Assembly: GCA_029990175.1 (NCBI GenBank)
Contig: JARKIP010000053.1
Span: 15,890,001-15,954,000, forward strand
Direction of reading: 5' to 3'
DNA: 64,000 bases
Source of the DNA: Petunia secreta
Lineage: Eukaryota > Streptophyta > Magnoliopsida > Solanales > Solanaceae
The notes under the pieces are model-generated. The model was not told the origin of the DNA. It searched no databases and saw nothing but the letters and a program-made list of their open reading frames with translations. This document shows, piece after piece, positions 49,191 through 61,312 of this stretch (position 1 is the first letter of the stretch; every line of letters starts with the position of its first letter). The translations under genes and the position numbers were made by a program.

Positions 49191-49571
49191 GGAATTTTTA
49201 CACTCTATACCCATGAAATTTAAAGTATTTACAATTCATACCCATTAAAAATTACACTACCCATAAAACTAAAAGTATTTACCCAACCTACCCATTTATT
49301 ATTGTATACTTTTGTTATGTCTTATAGGTGTATACCTTTAAGGTATACTACATAAATTATGGTATTAAAGTCTGGAGGGCCATTTATTACTGTATACCTT
49401 TGTTATACTTTATATGTGTATACCTTTATGGTATACTGCATAAACTATGGTATACAAGTCTGGATGGATAGAGTTGGTAAATACTTTAGTGGGTAGGTCG
49501 GGTAATATTTGAAAGTAGTAGGTAGTAGTTGTAATTATTTTAAGTTTTGTGGGTATTTTTGTAAGTGTCCC
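49191..49571. mobile_element. Non-autonomous MULE D inside MITE B, with ends like the 10-kb MULE
   Basis: 381 bp with a perfect 9-bp target duplication TTAAAAGTA (49182-49190, 49572-49580). The left end GGAATTTTTACACTCTATAC and the inverted right end GGGACACTTACAAAAATACC pair over about 45 bp with mismatches. The first 12 bases of its left end are identical to those of the MULE at 22319. There is no coding sequence. Confidence 0.85.
49292..49467. repeat. Two-copy 88-bp tandem repeat within MULE D
   Basis: Copies begin CCATTTATTA at 49292 and 49380. Each contains GTGTATACCTTTA and ends AAGTCTGGA. GTATAC is repeated several times per copy. Confidence 0.8.
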
Positions 49572-49801
49572 TTAAAAGTATGTAGGGCCCAACAAGGGTA
49601 AAATAGAGATGATGCATTAAATAGTTATCAAATAAGGAAAGGTGCCACTTATTTTGGGACAAACAAAAAAAGAAATGGTGCCACATAAATTGGGACGGAG
49701 GTAGTATAACTTATTTTAGACCACAAATTTCAAAAGTCTTCATTTTTTTATTAAACTTTGTGTCAAGTCAAACTACGATAATCAAACTGGGACAGAGGGA
49801 G

Positions 49802-50113
49802 TACGTGTTCGAATGAAGTTAAATGTTGTTGCAACTGGAGTATTCAAACCTAAATCTGGACCAATAATAGATCGCCTGTATATTTACCCTCATATTTATG
49901 AATACCCTACTCCAATTATAAAAAACACAAAGAGAAAAGTTGATTCATGGCACAAAGGCAAACTCACCGACTGACACGCTGTCAAGGTAATTGCTGACTA
50001 ACGTAGTTTCACTAATTCCAACATCTTACCACGTTGCATGACCTAGAGCTTAACACTCACCACCATTGAACCACTTGTCATTAGCCTACACCCTTTGCCT
50101 TTTCCTTTTTATA
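49802..50113 (+). promoter_or_regulatory. Putative promoter of the SBP65-like LEA gene
   Basis: A TATA-like TTTATATCCC lies at about 50107, roughly 100 bases before the ATG. An RY motif (TGCATG, 50035-50040) and ACGT cores (ACGTG at 49803-49807, ACGTT at 50031-50035) lie upstream. RY plus ACGT elements are typical of seed and ABA-responsive genes, which fits the product; activity is inference. Confidence 0.4.
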
Positions 50114-50209
50114 TCCCTCCATTCAGCAGCTCTCTCCACAGTCTCGTCTTCACACACATCTCAAGTCAAATCAAAAAACAAAACGTCCAGTTAAAAGTTG
50201 TACTAACAA

Positions 50210-52782
50210 ATGGCTTCTGAACAAGCAAGAAGAGAAAACATCACTGATGAACATCACATCCACGTCCAAAAAACCAAAGATCCCAAAATGGGGAGTCATT
50301 GGGAGCCTAAAGCTGTGAAAGTCCAAGTTGGAACAGACTATCACCTTGCAGGTGCTGGTGCAATTCACGTGAGAAGTGCTGCTGCTCCTAAACAAGAGGG
50401 CCAATCCATTGATGTGGAGTTCTCTAGTCCTCAAATGCAACAAGGGCAGAGGGACATGCAAAGGGGCACAGAAAGAAAGAAGCAATCTTTTGGTCATCAA
50501 GCTAGGAGTGGAAACATGGTTGATGAGAAACAAAGAAAGCTAGATGGATTTAAAGAGAGGCCAGGAGGTGTCACATTTGATGTACATAGCCAGGAACAAC
50601 AAAGTGAGAAAAATATGAAAATGCAAGCAAGGGGACATGGTGATAACAGCTCCATGGAAGGCTTAAGGGCTGCTGAAGAGCGGTACGAGAAGGCAAAGGA
50701 GACAGGTGCATCGGCATTGTATAACGTCAAGGAATCAGCTAGTCATGGACTTGGTGCTGCAGGTGCTTATGCAACAGCAAAAGGTGCACAAGCCAAAGAC
50801 AGTGTTAGTTATGGAGTTCAAAGTGGATCTCACTATGTTGCTGAAAAGGCTGGAGCTGCTAAAGACACTGTCCTTGGGAAGGGTCAACAAGCTTATGTTG
50901 CAACTAGAGATACTCTTTCTAGTGCTGGACAAACTGCAGTTCAATCAGCAAAGCAGGCTAAAGACACAACTCTCCAGAAAGGTCAGCAAGCTTATGATGT
51001 AACTAAAGATACCCTTTCAAATGCAGGACAAAATGTAGTTCAATCAACACAAAAGGCTAAGGATTATACCTTGCAGAAGGCTGGAGAGACCAAAGACGTA
51101 GCTCTCGAAAAGGGTCAGCAAGCTTATGCTGCAACTAAAGATACCCTTTCAAGTGCTGGACAAACTGCAGCTCAATCAGCACAGAGGGCTAAAGATTACA
51201 CCCTCAACAAGGCAGGGGAGACCAAGGACACAGCAATTGAGAAGGGTCAGCAAGCTTATGCTACAACTAGAGATACGCTTTCAAGTGCTGGACAAACCAC
51301 GGTTCAATCAGCACAGAAGGCTAAAGACTACACCCTCAACAAGGCAGGGGAAACTAAAGATTATGCTAAAGATACCCTTTCAAGTGCAGGACAAACTGCA
51401 GCCCAATCAGCACAGAAGACTAAAGATTACACTGTCAATAGGGCAGGGGAGACTAAGGATTATGCAAAAGACACCCTTTCAAATGCAGGACAAAATGTAA
51501 CTCAATCAGCCAAGAATGCTAAAGATTATACAATGCAAAATGCACCAGAGGCCACCTATTATGATGAGGATACAGCCTTTGAGGAGGGTCAGCAACCTTA
51601 TGCCTCAACTACAGATATCTTTTCAAGTGCAGTTCAATCAGCACAGCAGGCTAAAGATTATACAATGCAAAAGGCAGGAGAGGCTAAAGACACAGCCCTC
51701 AAGAAGGGTCAGCAAGCCTACACTACAACTAAAGATACCCTTTCAGGTGCAGGCCAAACTGCAGTCCAAAAAGCAGGAGAGGCCAAGGAGAAGATCAGTA
51801 CCACAGGTAAATCAGAAATTTTTTATCCTGCCGAGGAAGCTTTTGAATCAGCAGAACAAAAGAGTAGGAGTGCAGCAAGCTATATTGGACAGAAAGCTGT
51901 AGCAGCAAAAGATGTCACTGTAGAAACAGGCAAAGGTGCAATAGGCTATGCAGGGCAAGTAGCTGAGACTGTGAAGGAAAAGGCTGCAGTGGCTGGTTGG
52001 GGAGCTGCACATTATACAGCCGAGAAAGCTGCGGATGCCACAAAAGCTGTGGTTGGAGTTGCTTCTAGTGTTGCAGGGTATACTGGAGAGAAGGCAGTGG
52101 CTGCAAAGGATGTAGTTACTGGTGCTGGAATGAATGCTGTGGGGTATGCAGGGAACAAGTTGGCTGATGCAAAGAATTATGTAGTTTCATCTGAAGAAAG
52201 TGCAGCAGAGTATGCAGCTAGGAAGAAAGCTGAAGCTCAAAGGGAATTGGAAGCTACCTCCAAGGTAAACACACGACAATTAATACAGATTTAGTAATAC
52301 TGATAATATTATTGTTAGTGTTATTTGTATATATCTAACTTATTTTCAATGAGTTGAGTATAAATAGAAAAATATGGTTAGTGATGATTCAGTTAGCTGA
52401 TTCTAACTTGTTCGGATTGTGGCGTAATTCTTGTTGTTGTTGTAGACTTCAGAGTATGCCAGTTTTCATATTCATTTCAGCTGCCTTTAGCCATGCCGTG
52501 ATCAATAGATTCAATATTTTTGCATGATTGCAGGGAGAAAGTGGAGGTGGGGTTGTTAGTGAGAAATACAAAGAAACAAAATGGGAAGCAGAATGGGAGG
52601 AATCAGGAGGAGAGGAAAGCAAGCATCAGCAGCAGCAGCAGCAGGGAGGAGGGCTGCTGCATGCCATTGGCGAAACTATAGTTGAGATAGGAAAAACAGC
52701 CACAGATCTTATAGCTGGACGTGGGAAATCTCAAGGGAGTTATAAGGAAAGTGAATCAGTGGTTGCGGTGGAGAAACGTTGA
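50210..52782 (+). CDS. Seed biotin-containing protein SBP65-like (LEA protein)
   Basis: Exons 50210-52264 and 52534-52782 with one GT-AG intron; 767 residues. The protein is very hydrophilic, rich in Ala, Lys, Gln, Thr and Glu, with no membrane segment, as in LEA proteins that protect drying seed cells. The N-terminus (MASEQARRENITDEHH) and the C-terminal LLHAIGETIVEIGKTATDLI block fit the SBP65 family. Residues about 222-530 hold eight related modules built on KGQQAY, DTLSSAGQT and AKDYTLNKAGETKD. EKNMKMQA at 134-141 contains MKM, resembling the biotinylation site core, with Lys137 at 50618-50620. Pea SBP65 is known to carry covalent biotin; whether this Lys is used is inference. The start is chosen for its AAATGGC context and the preserved N-terminus. 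Confidence 0.9.
50877..51810 (+). repeat. Coding repeat: eight modules in the SBP65-like gene
   Basis: Units of about 33-46 codons recur at DNA level too (for example AAGGGTCAGCAAGCTTATG occurs repeatedly). Units 5 and 6 lack the KGQQAY part and one unit is diverged (EGQQPYASTTDIFSS). This is the pattern of unequal exchange. Confidence 0.85.
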
Positions 52783-55684
52783 TCACCATGAAACCAGCTG
52801 AAGCATTTCAAGCATGTCACTTGTTTTTTATCTAGTATTAGGATTTTTAAGTGCTTTTTTGCTCTCTTAAGGGTCAGTTTGTAACGATTAGGCACCTGTA
52901 TTTTGATTAAATACTAAAGGTGCCTAAAACAGTTTTTGGTCGTTGCTAACCTCCTTTTTTTAAAAGTGTAATGTGTAGCTGGAGTTCATCCTCTAGCAGT
53001 CCTGTAATGTCCATTGGAAAGGACATTATCTTGCCATCAATGTGAGTGGGATTACCTTTTTTCGGGTCATCGTTGGCTGACAAGAAATGAATGTCAATTT
53101 TGTTCTCCATTTTGTTATTTCACTAGGAATTGTGAAGGTTCAAACTCATGTCTGTTGAAAATATTAGTGACTTCACCAAATTGGTTGATTAGTTGAATAA
53201 AGGGAGTGTACTAAATACTCCAGTGAATGGTTCTTAAGAGTATTGACAAATAAAAACACGACGATACAAGAGTGAAACTCAAGAAAACCGAAAGAAGACC
53301 AAAAGGGTTCAAAAACATTCAGCTTTACTTCCATGAAGAACCAATTCGAAGGATGCCATTCTGGTATTTGTGAACACAAAATTAAGCAAAGAAAATATTT
53401 GACTACTGACGTAAGTTCATAACTAGGATCTGAATTGTCCATACACAAAGGAGATGAAGAAGGTACCATCAATCAAGAACACATTATAAGACTCTTAGAA
53501 GTACATAAGAGAAACTAAGAGAAACTATGAAGAAATTCTTAACAAGGGATTTGATTAGTGAACCATTCCATAACGTGAATAGGTGCTTTTATCAACTCCA
53601 ACGCGAATTCAACCAACAAAGTTACACAGAGGCAACACGGACATATGATACTCAGCGTCAACCTACAAACAACAAAAGGACACTTAAGTAAAAGAAATGA
53701 TCTGATCACTGTGAAAAAATATTAAAGGAACTAACCCGACGATCCAAACGATGACGCCAACGACTGAGACGAGGAGAGAAAGTAAAGCAAAAGGAAGGCC
53801 TAAAAGAAAGGCTAATGGCCTGCAACCATCACCACAACACATTGTGTATCTACACAAGTTAAGCAGCAGCTTCTTCTTTTTCTTGTTCGAGTAGTATCCT
53901 ATGGGAAAACGTTTAAGAAGAGTTTGTATGCAATTCTCTGCTTTATTAGTTGTCTATAGCACGTAATACATTTGATTTTATTAATCTTTTTAATAAGACT
54001 GCAAATAGAAGGAGCATGGACACGTTATTTGCTTTATCCTTTACGTGAAAGTGATGGTCATGATGATCTCTCTAAAATTTAGATTCTCTACTAGATAGTA
54101 CACAACTAGGCAAAAAGTGTGAGATGTGAACCCCACACTAAAATTTGTTGTACCAAAGTCACATATTTACCTTTTAGATATTAATAATTTCACTTATTGT
54201 GGATTATGTTTTGTAATTACTCGTCTCTTAGATGATTTTGTAAAAATTCTCCTTTTGTTCAAAAAATAATGACACAATTTCCTTATTAGTCTGTTCTAAA
54301 AAGAATTGTACAATTCTAAATTTGAAAACAATTTGAATTAAACTTCTGAATCGAACAAATACTCATTTCTTATTTTAGACTAAAAATTTTAAAAATCTTC
54401 ATTTCTTTCTTAAATCCGATCCAGGTAAAACTACTACATCCTTTCTGGAATGGCGATTCTAATTATCGTGCTGGAGTTGAAATTATTCTCTATTGTTTAA
54501 TTGGACCTTTAAGTGAAGTAAAATGTGACAAATAATTTTCACACATAAGACCTATTGAAACGGAACATTGAGCCTATTTTCTAGAGGGGTGGGCTTGCTT
54601 TACCCATGAAATGGATTCTACTTACGAAGCATCCCCCAACTTTATCTTTTTCTCAAACAACTAACTATAATTCTATTCGATTCGTCAGCTTTCTCATCTT
54701 TTTTCATTTATTTAAACAGACGGATTAGGAACAGAAAGATCTAACCAACTTGTCAAATTAATACTTAAATTTTATTGTGTATCACTGCCCGAATGATTCA
54801 CGTCTTTGCAATACAAAGGAAAAATGAAGAGAAGAAGAAAGACCAAAGTCGAATTGATCTCCTTTTTTTGGTTAGGGAAGTTCCTTTTTCTTGTTTGGTC
54901 GCTTAAGGAAATGTTAAAACGTAAAATATTGTTTCTATCTAGCAATATATAGTGCAGCTGAGCTGACGACTATATGACACGACTATGACCACTGACGTCT
55001 GACCACAGCTGCTTGCTAAATAAGGAAGAACAGAGCATCTGCAAGTGAAAACTTCAAACCTATCTCAAAATGAATGGCTGAGAATTCAAAAAACCACAAT
55101 CAACACATTAATTTTCGCGATTTCTTATACCTTTTAAATCAAATATTCAGCATTACAACTTTTTTGGTACTTTACAAACTTGCAAACTTTTATTTTATAA
55201 GGAAAAATATTGTAATAGCTATAGTCGAATACCAACGTTTCATCCTGCTAAAGATATTCTTGCCACCAGAGCACGGCTAGAAGCTGGAAGGAGAAATCCT
55301 CTAAACCTAAAGAGCCCAATATTATGTAAGCATTCTGATCATTAGAAAAGTCCACCCTCAACCCAAAATGATGCCAGGAATCCAGCCATGAAGGATAGAA
55401 ATACTCCGGCAAATCATCACCTTGGCTGGAAATTTAAGCTTATGAGGTCAATAGTCTAGGCTTTCTGTTTGAGTGATTGATACGATTGCTTAAAACATAT
55501 TCTAGAAGTACTAGGGCCGAGGCAACTAAGTTAGGGTGGTGACAGTAAATTGTGATCAGGTTGTCGGATCAAAGATGTATAAAGTTTACCTACGAGTTAG
55601 ACACCAGTTAGCTGAAATTTTAGCTGGTCCGTCTCCTGCTGCAAAAATACGTGCTTCAAGTATAATCAGTTCTTCCATATAGAA
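52783..55684. other. Intergenic between convergent genes
   Basis: No gene is supported. About 54285-54440 resembles a worn Stowaway MITE (GTCTGTTCTAAAAAGAATTG and onward). The remainder is AT-rich. The SBP65-like 3' UTR presumably occupies the first few hundred bases. Confidence 0.5.
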
Positions 55685-58600
55685 TCATCGGTGTGGACTG
55701 TCCAGACTTGAGTTCTCCTTTTCCATAGAAATTATGCATTCCAATCTGTCATATACCTGCATTGGTTTCCAGATCTTCACATATCTCAGATGTAATAGGG
55801 AATATAAATTTGTCAAGGAAACCATAGCTTTTCAAAATTTCCCGTCTTGAAGTCCAAGAATGGAATACCTGAGATAGTTTGTTTTGCTTATCTTCTACAC
55901 TTGATGAAGAAGGATCATACCTAGGTACCATAAAATATAGTGTTTTCAGTTCTCTCAGACAGTAAATGTGATTATCAAAACTGTCAACTTACCATTCCCG
56001 AGGTATACCAGCTTCATCCCTAGCCAAATAGTTGAACGGTCCCTTTAACTCCACATTATATTCCTCTAATAAATCTGTCAAAGAAGAAATTGGTGAATTC
56101 ACTCAAGAGGCCAGGGACTGGCTGCACCTTTTAAAAAAAATGCAGAGACACACAATGAATGGACCTCTGAAAGTTGTGCAAGGCGTGCGTCCCAATTTCT
56201 GACAAACCGAAACGAACCAGAAGACACCCACAGCCACGTGTGCAACTTCTTCATCAGCAATTCTAGCCACAATGTTGGAAGTCCTATGGTCTCCAAAGCC
56301 AATTAGCTTTTGCACTAACCGAGGCCCAGCATCAAGACCTCTTGCTTCCTATAGCAACAAGTCATGAATTCACATAACATAATCAAAATGCAGAACTCCT
56401 GATATGACAGCAAGAAACAAGTAGCTCATGAAACCACAATTCCCGTCCGCAACACCAAAGATAAATGATCATATCAGTTACAACCTATTAGGACAAAAGT
56501 TTATAGCATATGCACCCATTCTTAGGTGTCAATATCTTATTTATTACATAAACCCAAATGAATTTCCAACTAAATCAATTTCTGATGTAATAAGAAATGT
56601 GGTAAAACCCATATAGAACAAGTTAATCCAGCAGTTTTCTCCAAAAAGTATAACCCAATCTGAGAAGTGAGCTTGGCCACTTCTTTAGTAGAACCCAGGC
56701 AGTTTTGATGCTAAAATCACTAAAGGGGCTATCATATTCTTGCTCTCATCAATGAAGTCAACTTTAATTAATTCACTCGGACAGCCAAGCCTTGAAAGAA
56801 GAGAGGCTGACATTGTTCTGACTCATTGATGATAAGCATGAATGAGCCAGAAAAAAATTATCAACTCATAGCAAAAGAAGAGGTTTTGATGCATACTACT
56901 CAGTGAGAACATACTGTTGAAAATTGAGACCAAAAGTCATCACTTAAGAAAACAATACAGCCTACTTAGTGTGAAGGCACATGACTACTGCATTCTCAAT
57001 AATTTTTTTAGCATTTACAGATGTGAAGCTTCTGTTAGTAGTATTTTATAAGTACAGTCATCATTTATAAGTTCTACTCTGCTGGGGAATTCACATGAAA
57101 GGAAACGGGGGAGAATAGCTCAGCGGGGCCTCCCATGTGACGTCAGGTGATGGTCAACAACTCGGGCAGGAAATGCTGAAAAGCTTTCAAAAATAGATGA
57201 ATCATGTTTGGATATCATCTCGAAGATATGCTATTTGACCTGGATAAACCAAGCAGGTCATTCTTCAGGACATTTATGATTTATGTAAAGTACGTAATAA
57301 GCAGAAGAATCAAGGATTTGAACTCTATGGGTTCGATTTCTAGATTCTACCAAATTCATTTGATTTATTGGGTTCAAATCAGTTATTTGTACTTATTTTA
57401 TGAATCTTTTACCATATATACGGAGTTTGAGCCAAACTACTGCCTATTGGGTTCGGATAAACCCACAACCTACCCTCTACATTCGCTCGGGTAATAAGTC
57501 TTATTTAATTGCTACTTTAATAGTTTGTATTTCAAAGCTTGTAGTGTTTTCTGTTAGAATAAGAAGCTGTCATATTTTAACTATGTAAGATTGTAAAATC
57601 TAATTATATAACTAAATTTAACAAAAGGGCATATATATCAAGAGACACACACAAAACCATGTTCCTTTTAGTACCGTGTCATCATTCAGTAATGGCGTGT
57701 GGCAGTCATCTCTTGACCTTTTAATTTTTATGTTTATGTTACCAATTTATACCCCTATTACAAATTTCTAAGGTTCTCAATCAAAAACTGCCTTGATTCT
57801 TTATCTCCCTTGGGTATTTTGTATTAATTCAGCATATAAAAAGCATTGTTCAGCTGTTACAAAAAACAGAGTTTATAATGTAAAAAGTGTTTGAGAAGAA
57901 GTGAAGAAATGCAAAAAGAAAATGAGATATTGAAGTTCATCTAGGTCTAACAGTATTCAAGAGTAATGAGATCTTAATCAGAGGAAGAAGAGTAGAAAAC
58001 GATAGCGAGAACTTCATCTAGGAACTTACCAAAATTCACTATTGGCGCCTCCAGCGAAATCCTTCCCCCCCCCCCCCCCCCCCCCCCCCATTTTGGGGCT
58101 CATTTCGTCTTCAACCTTTTAAATGAATTTGCTGATAAGAGAACCTAAACATGCTAGAACTAACACAGCCATAGAAAATCCTACACCATATATATGAACT
58201 TGCCCATACCCACCTATAAATTAAATTGGTAGCATCATTGCAGAGCTTTGATCACAACAACTTTCAGTGACAAACCTTAGCTTTACCAAACTGCAGACTA
58301 AGCAGCACCAAACATTGCTCAAGTCAATTTCATCACTCAACTGACCACACAAGCGCTTTTGCAAGACGTCCTTCTAGCTTCCAACAGCTAATCCACATAT
58401 CCATCTTTAGAAGTAGTAGAAAACTGCTATAGAGGGAAGTATACCATTTTTCCTTTTCTATTTCTGGAAGTAGCCATTGGAAGTATACTACTAATTCAGG
58501 ACACCATAAAGACAACACTAAGCGGGTCACAGGTCTAAGAGCATCATAGCAGTTTGTTGAAGTAAGATATTCTAAGACTACTAAATCTCCTATGATTTCT

Positions 58601-61312
58601 AACCATGTTACCGCCTAGTTACTAATAGTATATGGTTATAATTGGTCCAGGGAAAAAATTAATAATACTTTATCCACCCATCCTTATATCTTACCATCTT
58701 TCCTCCACAAATTAATACAGACTTTCTTTTTATAACAGTGGTGTCCAGGCCAGCTTGCATGCCCAACTACTAGAAAGTGTAGTCTTTAGAAAGTGTAGTC
58801 TATTCTTGTTTTTCCTTTTATCAATCTCTTCCCAATTAAACACACCTACTGTTGGACTTCCTGGAGAAGCATAATCACAAAGCTTTGGAACAGATCTCGA
58901 GCAATTAAAGACAAATAAGGAGTTAGTTGTGCAAACATCAGTACATATTTCTCTAAAGTTTAAGCAATTAATTTATCATTCTTATCTTTCCAAAAATAGT
59001 GGACGACCTGGACAAGTGGGATTGCGGCGAGCCGTGCAGCAACATTATTTGAAGATTTCTCACACTCCCTCCAAAGCAAATTATGAGCAGGCATGACACC
59101 ATAGCTGTTCAGGAAAGCAAAGCGATATAAATATCCATCTTACTACAACCCTTTCACACACAAATTGAAAATCATACTCACCTGAATCCAAGCTCCGACA
59201 ATCGCTGTGAACACCAAGCAAAATGGCGACTCTCATCATCAGCCACATGAGCAAAATCAGCAAAGAACCCCTCACCTAAAAGCTCACTGTACGGTGAGAA
59301 ACGAACAACAGTATCCCATGCCAAGTCAACAGCATTTAACTCCACATGAGCAAGATTATGAAGCATATATGCATTGAGAGGTAAACCCGAGTGTTTAGGA
59401 GGCGGAATTTCCTTGGATGGAACCTGTACACAACAATCAGAAACACAGAAGCTAAAGCTACAAAATCATTGACAAAAGAATCACAGGAACTTTTTTTTTT
59501 TTCCAGATAAGTAGAAACTAAAAACACCAACATCTTAAATTTTGTCTAAGGTCCATTCAAACGCTAATATTCCTAAAGATGTAGCACACAGGCAGGACTG
59601 CATAAATATAGTGATATTTAGGATTGCAAAAGGACAACATTGAAATATTGTTTCCCTAATCAAAATGGGAGAGAAAGAAAAGATTAACTGTCTACAGTAA
59701 ACATTCAAGTCTTGAACCTCTGATGCACGCCAATGATAAAACTAAAGAGCCAATGGTAAACTGAGTAATCTGTCTGCGGGAGGCAGATCTTTAATTTTAA
59801 TCAGTGACGGGTGGAATAAAATTGAAGCCACTACTCCTTCATGACAATAGGCAGGAAATTAGAACAAATACACAATTTTAATATTCAGAACTACATATAC
59901 ACTGTTTGAGTTCGAATTGAAGACTGTTGGGTGGAATATCATTGAAGCCACTACTCCTTCACGGTTATATGTTCGGACTCGGTATAAATTTATATTTCTA
60001 AATTTCAAATCTACCTACATAGTTCAAGCTGGACGATGACAGGTACAACCCCCCTCCCCCCTTCCTAGGGGCAGAGGCAAGAAATTATATAAGGGGGTTC
60101 AAACAATTACTAGGAATATCATACATGCGATTTGAACTAACGATCAAGGCAAATTGTGAACCCCTTAACCACTTTACGTCTGTACCAGAGTTTTGTCTTC
60201 TGTCAAGGGGGTTCAAAAGTATAAATATACCACAATAATTCGTTTTTGTCCTCTATTATACCAATTACCACAGTGTAACTTTTCGATAAAGGGGATTCAG
60301 CTGAACCCCCTTCCTCACACTTGCATCTGCCCCTGTCCCCCCCCCCCCCCCCCCCCCCTCAACCCAAAAGAAATTACCTCCGCCTATGCCTTTAGTACCT
60401 TTTAATTCTATTTTGTATGGTATTGTGCTAAGATAAGTTTTAATGGAGAAACATGATTACCGTCTAATCATATAGCTGACCCAACTTGTCTAAGACTAAG
60501 GAGTAGTTGTTTTTTGTTGTATGCCATTATGAGAAAGTGAAGTCCAAATTCGAATAATCAAATAATTCAACTTCCAAAATCTGATTAAAAACCATCAAAA
60601 GAGTAAAGTTCACCCCTTTGCTTATATATCTCTTAAGAAAAATAATACTTTCCATTTCAATTTATAAGTCACATTTTTCTTATTTGTCTGTTTCAAAATG
60701 AATGTCATACTTCCAAATTTCAAAACAATATAATTCCAAACTTGACACTTTACCGTAACGAGATAATTTATAACCACGCAACTAACTATAACTCATTTTA
60801 CACAAGTTTCAGAATTCTTCATTTCTTCCTTATACTTCGTATCAAGTCAAACTAGGAGTATAACTTATAAATTGAAACGGGTGGAGAAAACAAACCAGTA
60901 GAGGTATGGAAGGTCTGGCAGGGCGAGAAGGGGGATCAAAAGTTCCAACAGGAAGTCGTTCTTGAATCCACCTGCAATAAGCCAAATGGGAAAGTTTTGA
61001 TTTAGTTAAAGGATCACTTGTACAAAGAACAGCAGCACCCATTTCAGCAAGAGTCTTGGCTGAGTAAATTGAGTCCCACAAAGTGGATTCTTGTTCTTGA
61101 GTTGAACTTGAATTAATATGAGGGCCATTGGGTCCCCAGTAACGTTGGTGGTTAAGAGGACTGTGTCTCCAATTGTTTAGACCTGTCCATTGGTTTGGTA
61201 TGTCTGGGTAATGTATAGTTGAAGTAGAAAATGTTTTGTTTGAAGTGGAAATGGTGCATAGTGTGAATTTCAGTGTGGGAGGAAGTATTGGTCTGAATTT
61301 GATGCATGCCAT
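55685..61312 (-). CDS. DUF455 ferritin-like (MiaE-like) protein
   Basis: Exons on -: 61312-60896, 59423-59182, 59104-59008, 56348-56165, 56074-55993, 55920-55869, 55756-55685. Introns are GT-AG with matching phases; 381 residues. The Ser/Thr-rich N-terminus (MACIKFRPILPPTLKF) may be an organelle-targeting peptide. The DUF455 four-helix core shows putative di-iron ligands in NLAHVELNAVDLAWD, ADDESRHFAW and ADEEVAHVAVG, in the spacing of ferritin-like carboxylate proteins. The family is related to tRNA hydroxylase MiaE, but the plant members have no established reaction, so none is assigned. The gene ends ENSSLDSPHR. Introns 1 (1,472 nt) and 3 (2,659 nt) are large and hold MITEs and poly-C tracts. 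It lies tail to tail with the SBP65-like gene. Confidence 0.92.
58065..58090. repeat. Poly-C tract in DUF455 intron 3
   Basis: An almost pure run of C follows TTCCTT; its length is likely to vary between individuals or be miscounted by sequencing. Confidence 0.85.
60067..60334. mobile_element. MITE in DUF455 intron 1
   Basis: The left end AGGGGCAGAGGCAAG pairs with the inverted right end AGGGGCAGATGCAAG. Internal inverted phrases GGGGGTTCAA and TTGAACCCCC type occur several times. It resembles a common small Solanaceae repeat. The target duplication is masked by neighbouring C-rich DNA, so the superfamily is unclear. Confidence 0.6.
60336..60358. repeat. Poly-C tract in DUF455 intron 1
   Basis: It directly follows the MITE at 60067-60334 and may hide its target duplication. 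Confidence 0.8.
60648..60886. mobile_element. Stowaway-type MITE next to the exon 1 splice donor of the DUF455 gene
   Basis: The left end (CTTTCCATTTCAATTTATAA) and the inverted right end (CTCCACCCGTTTCAATTTAT) pair. The right end lies nine bases from the exon 1 boundary at 60896. Confidence 0.65.

Larger units (their letters stand above)
48000..49704. mobile_element. Stowaway-type MITE B, inserted in A and itself split
   Basis: The left end CTCCCTCCGTCCCACTTTAT and the inverted right end CTACCTCCGTCCCAATTTAT match over at least 32 bp including ATGTGGCACCATTT. TA lies on both sides (47998-47999, 49705-49706). Confidence 0.85.
47907..49801. mobile_element. Stowaway-type MITE A (outermost, split by later insertions)
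   Basis: The left arm (TCCGTCCCAAAAAAATTGTC, from about 47908) and the right arm (ending GGGACAGAGGGAG at 49801) pair in inverted orientation once the material at 48000-49704 is set aside. TA flanks the right side. Confidence 0.6.

Noticed and set aside
51126..51902. Two long open frames in other phases of the SBP65-like gene
   Set aside because: Shadow frames created by the coding repeat; the main frame of 685 codons explains the region.
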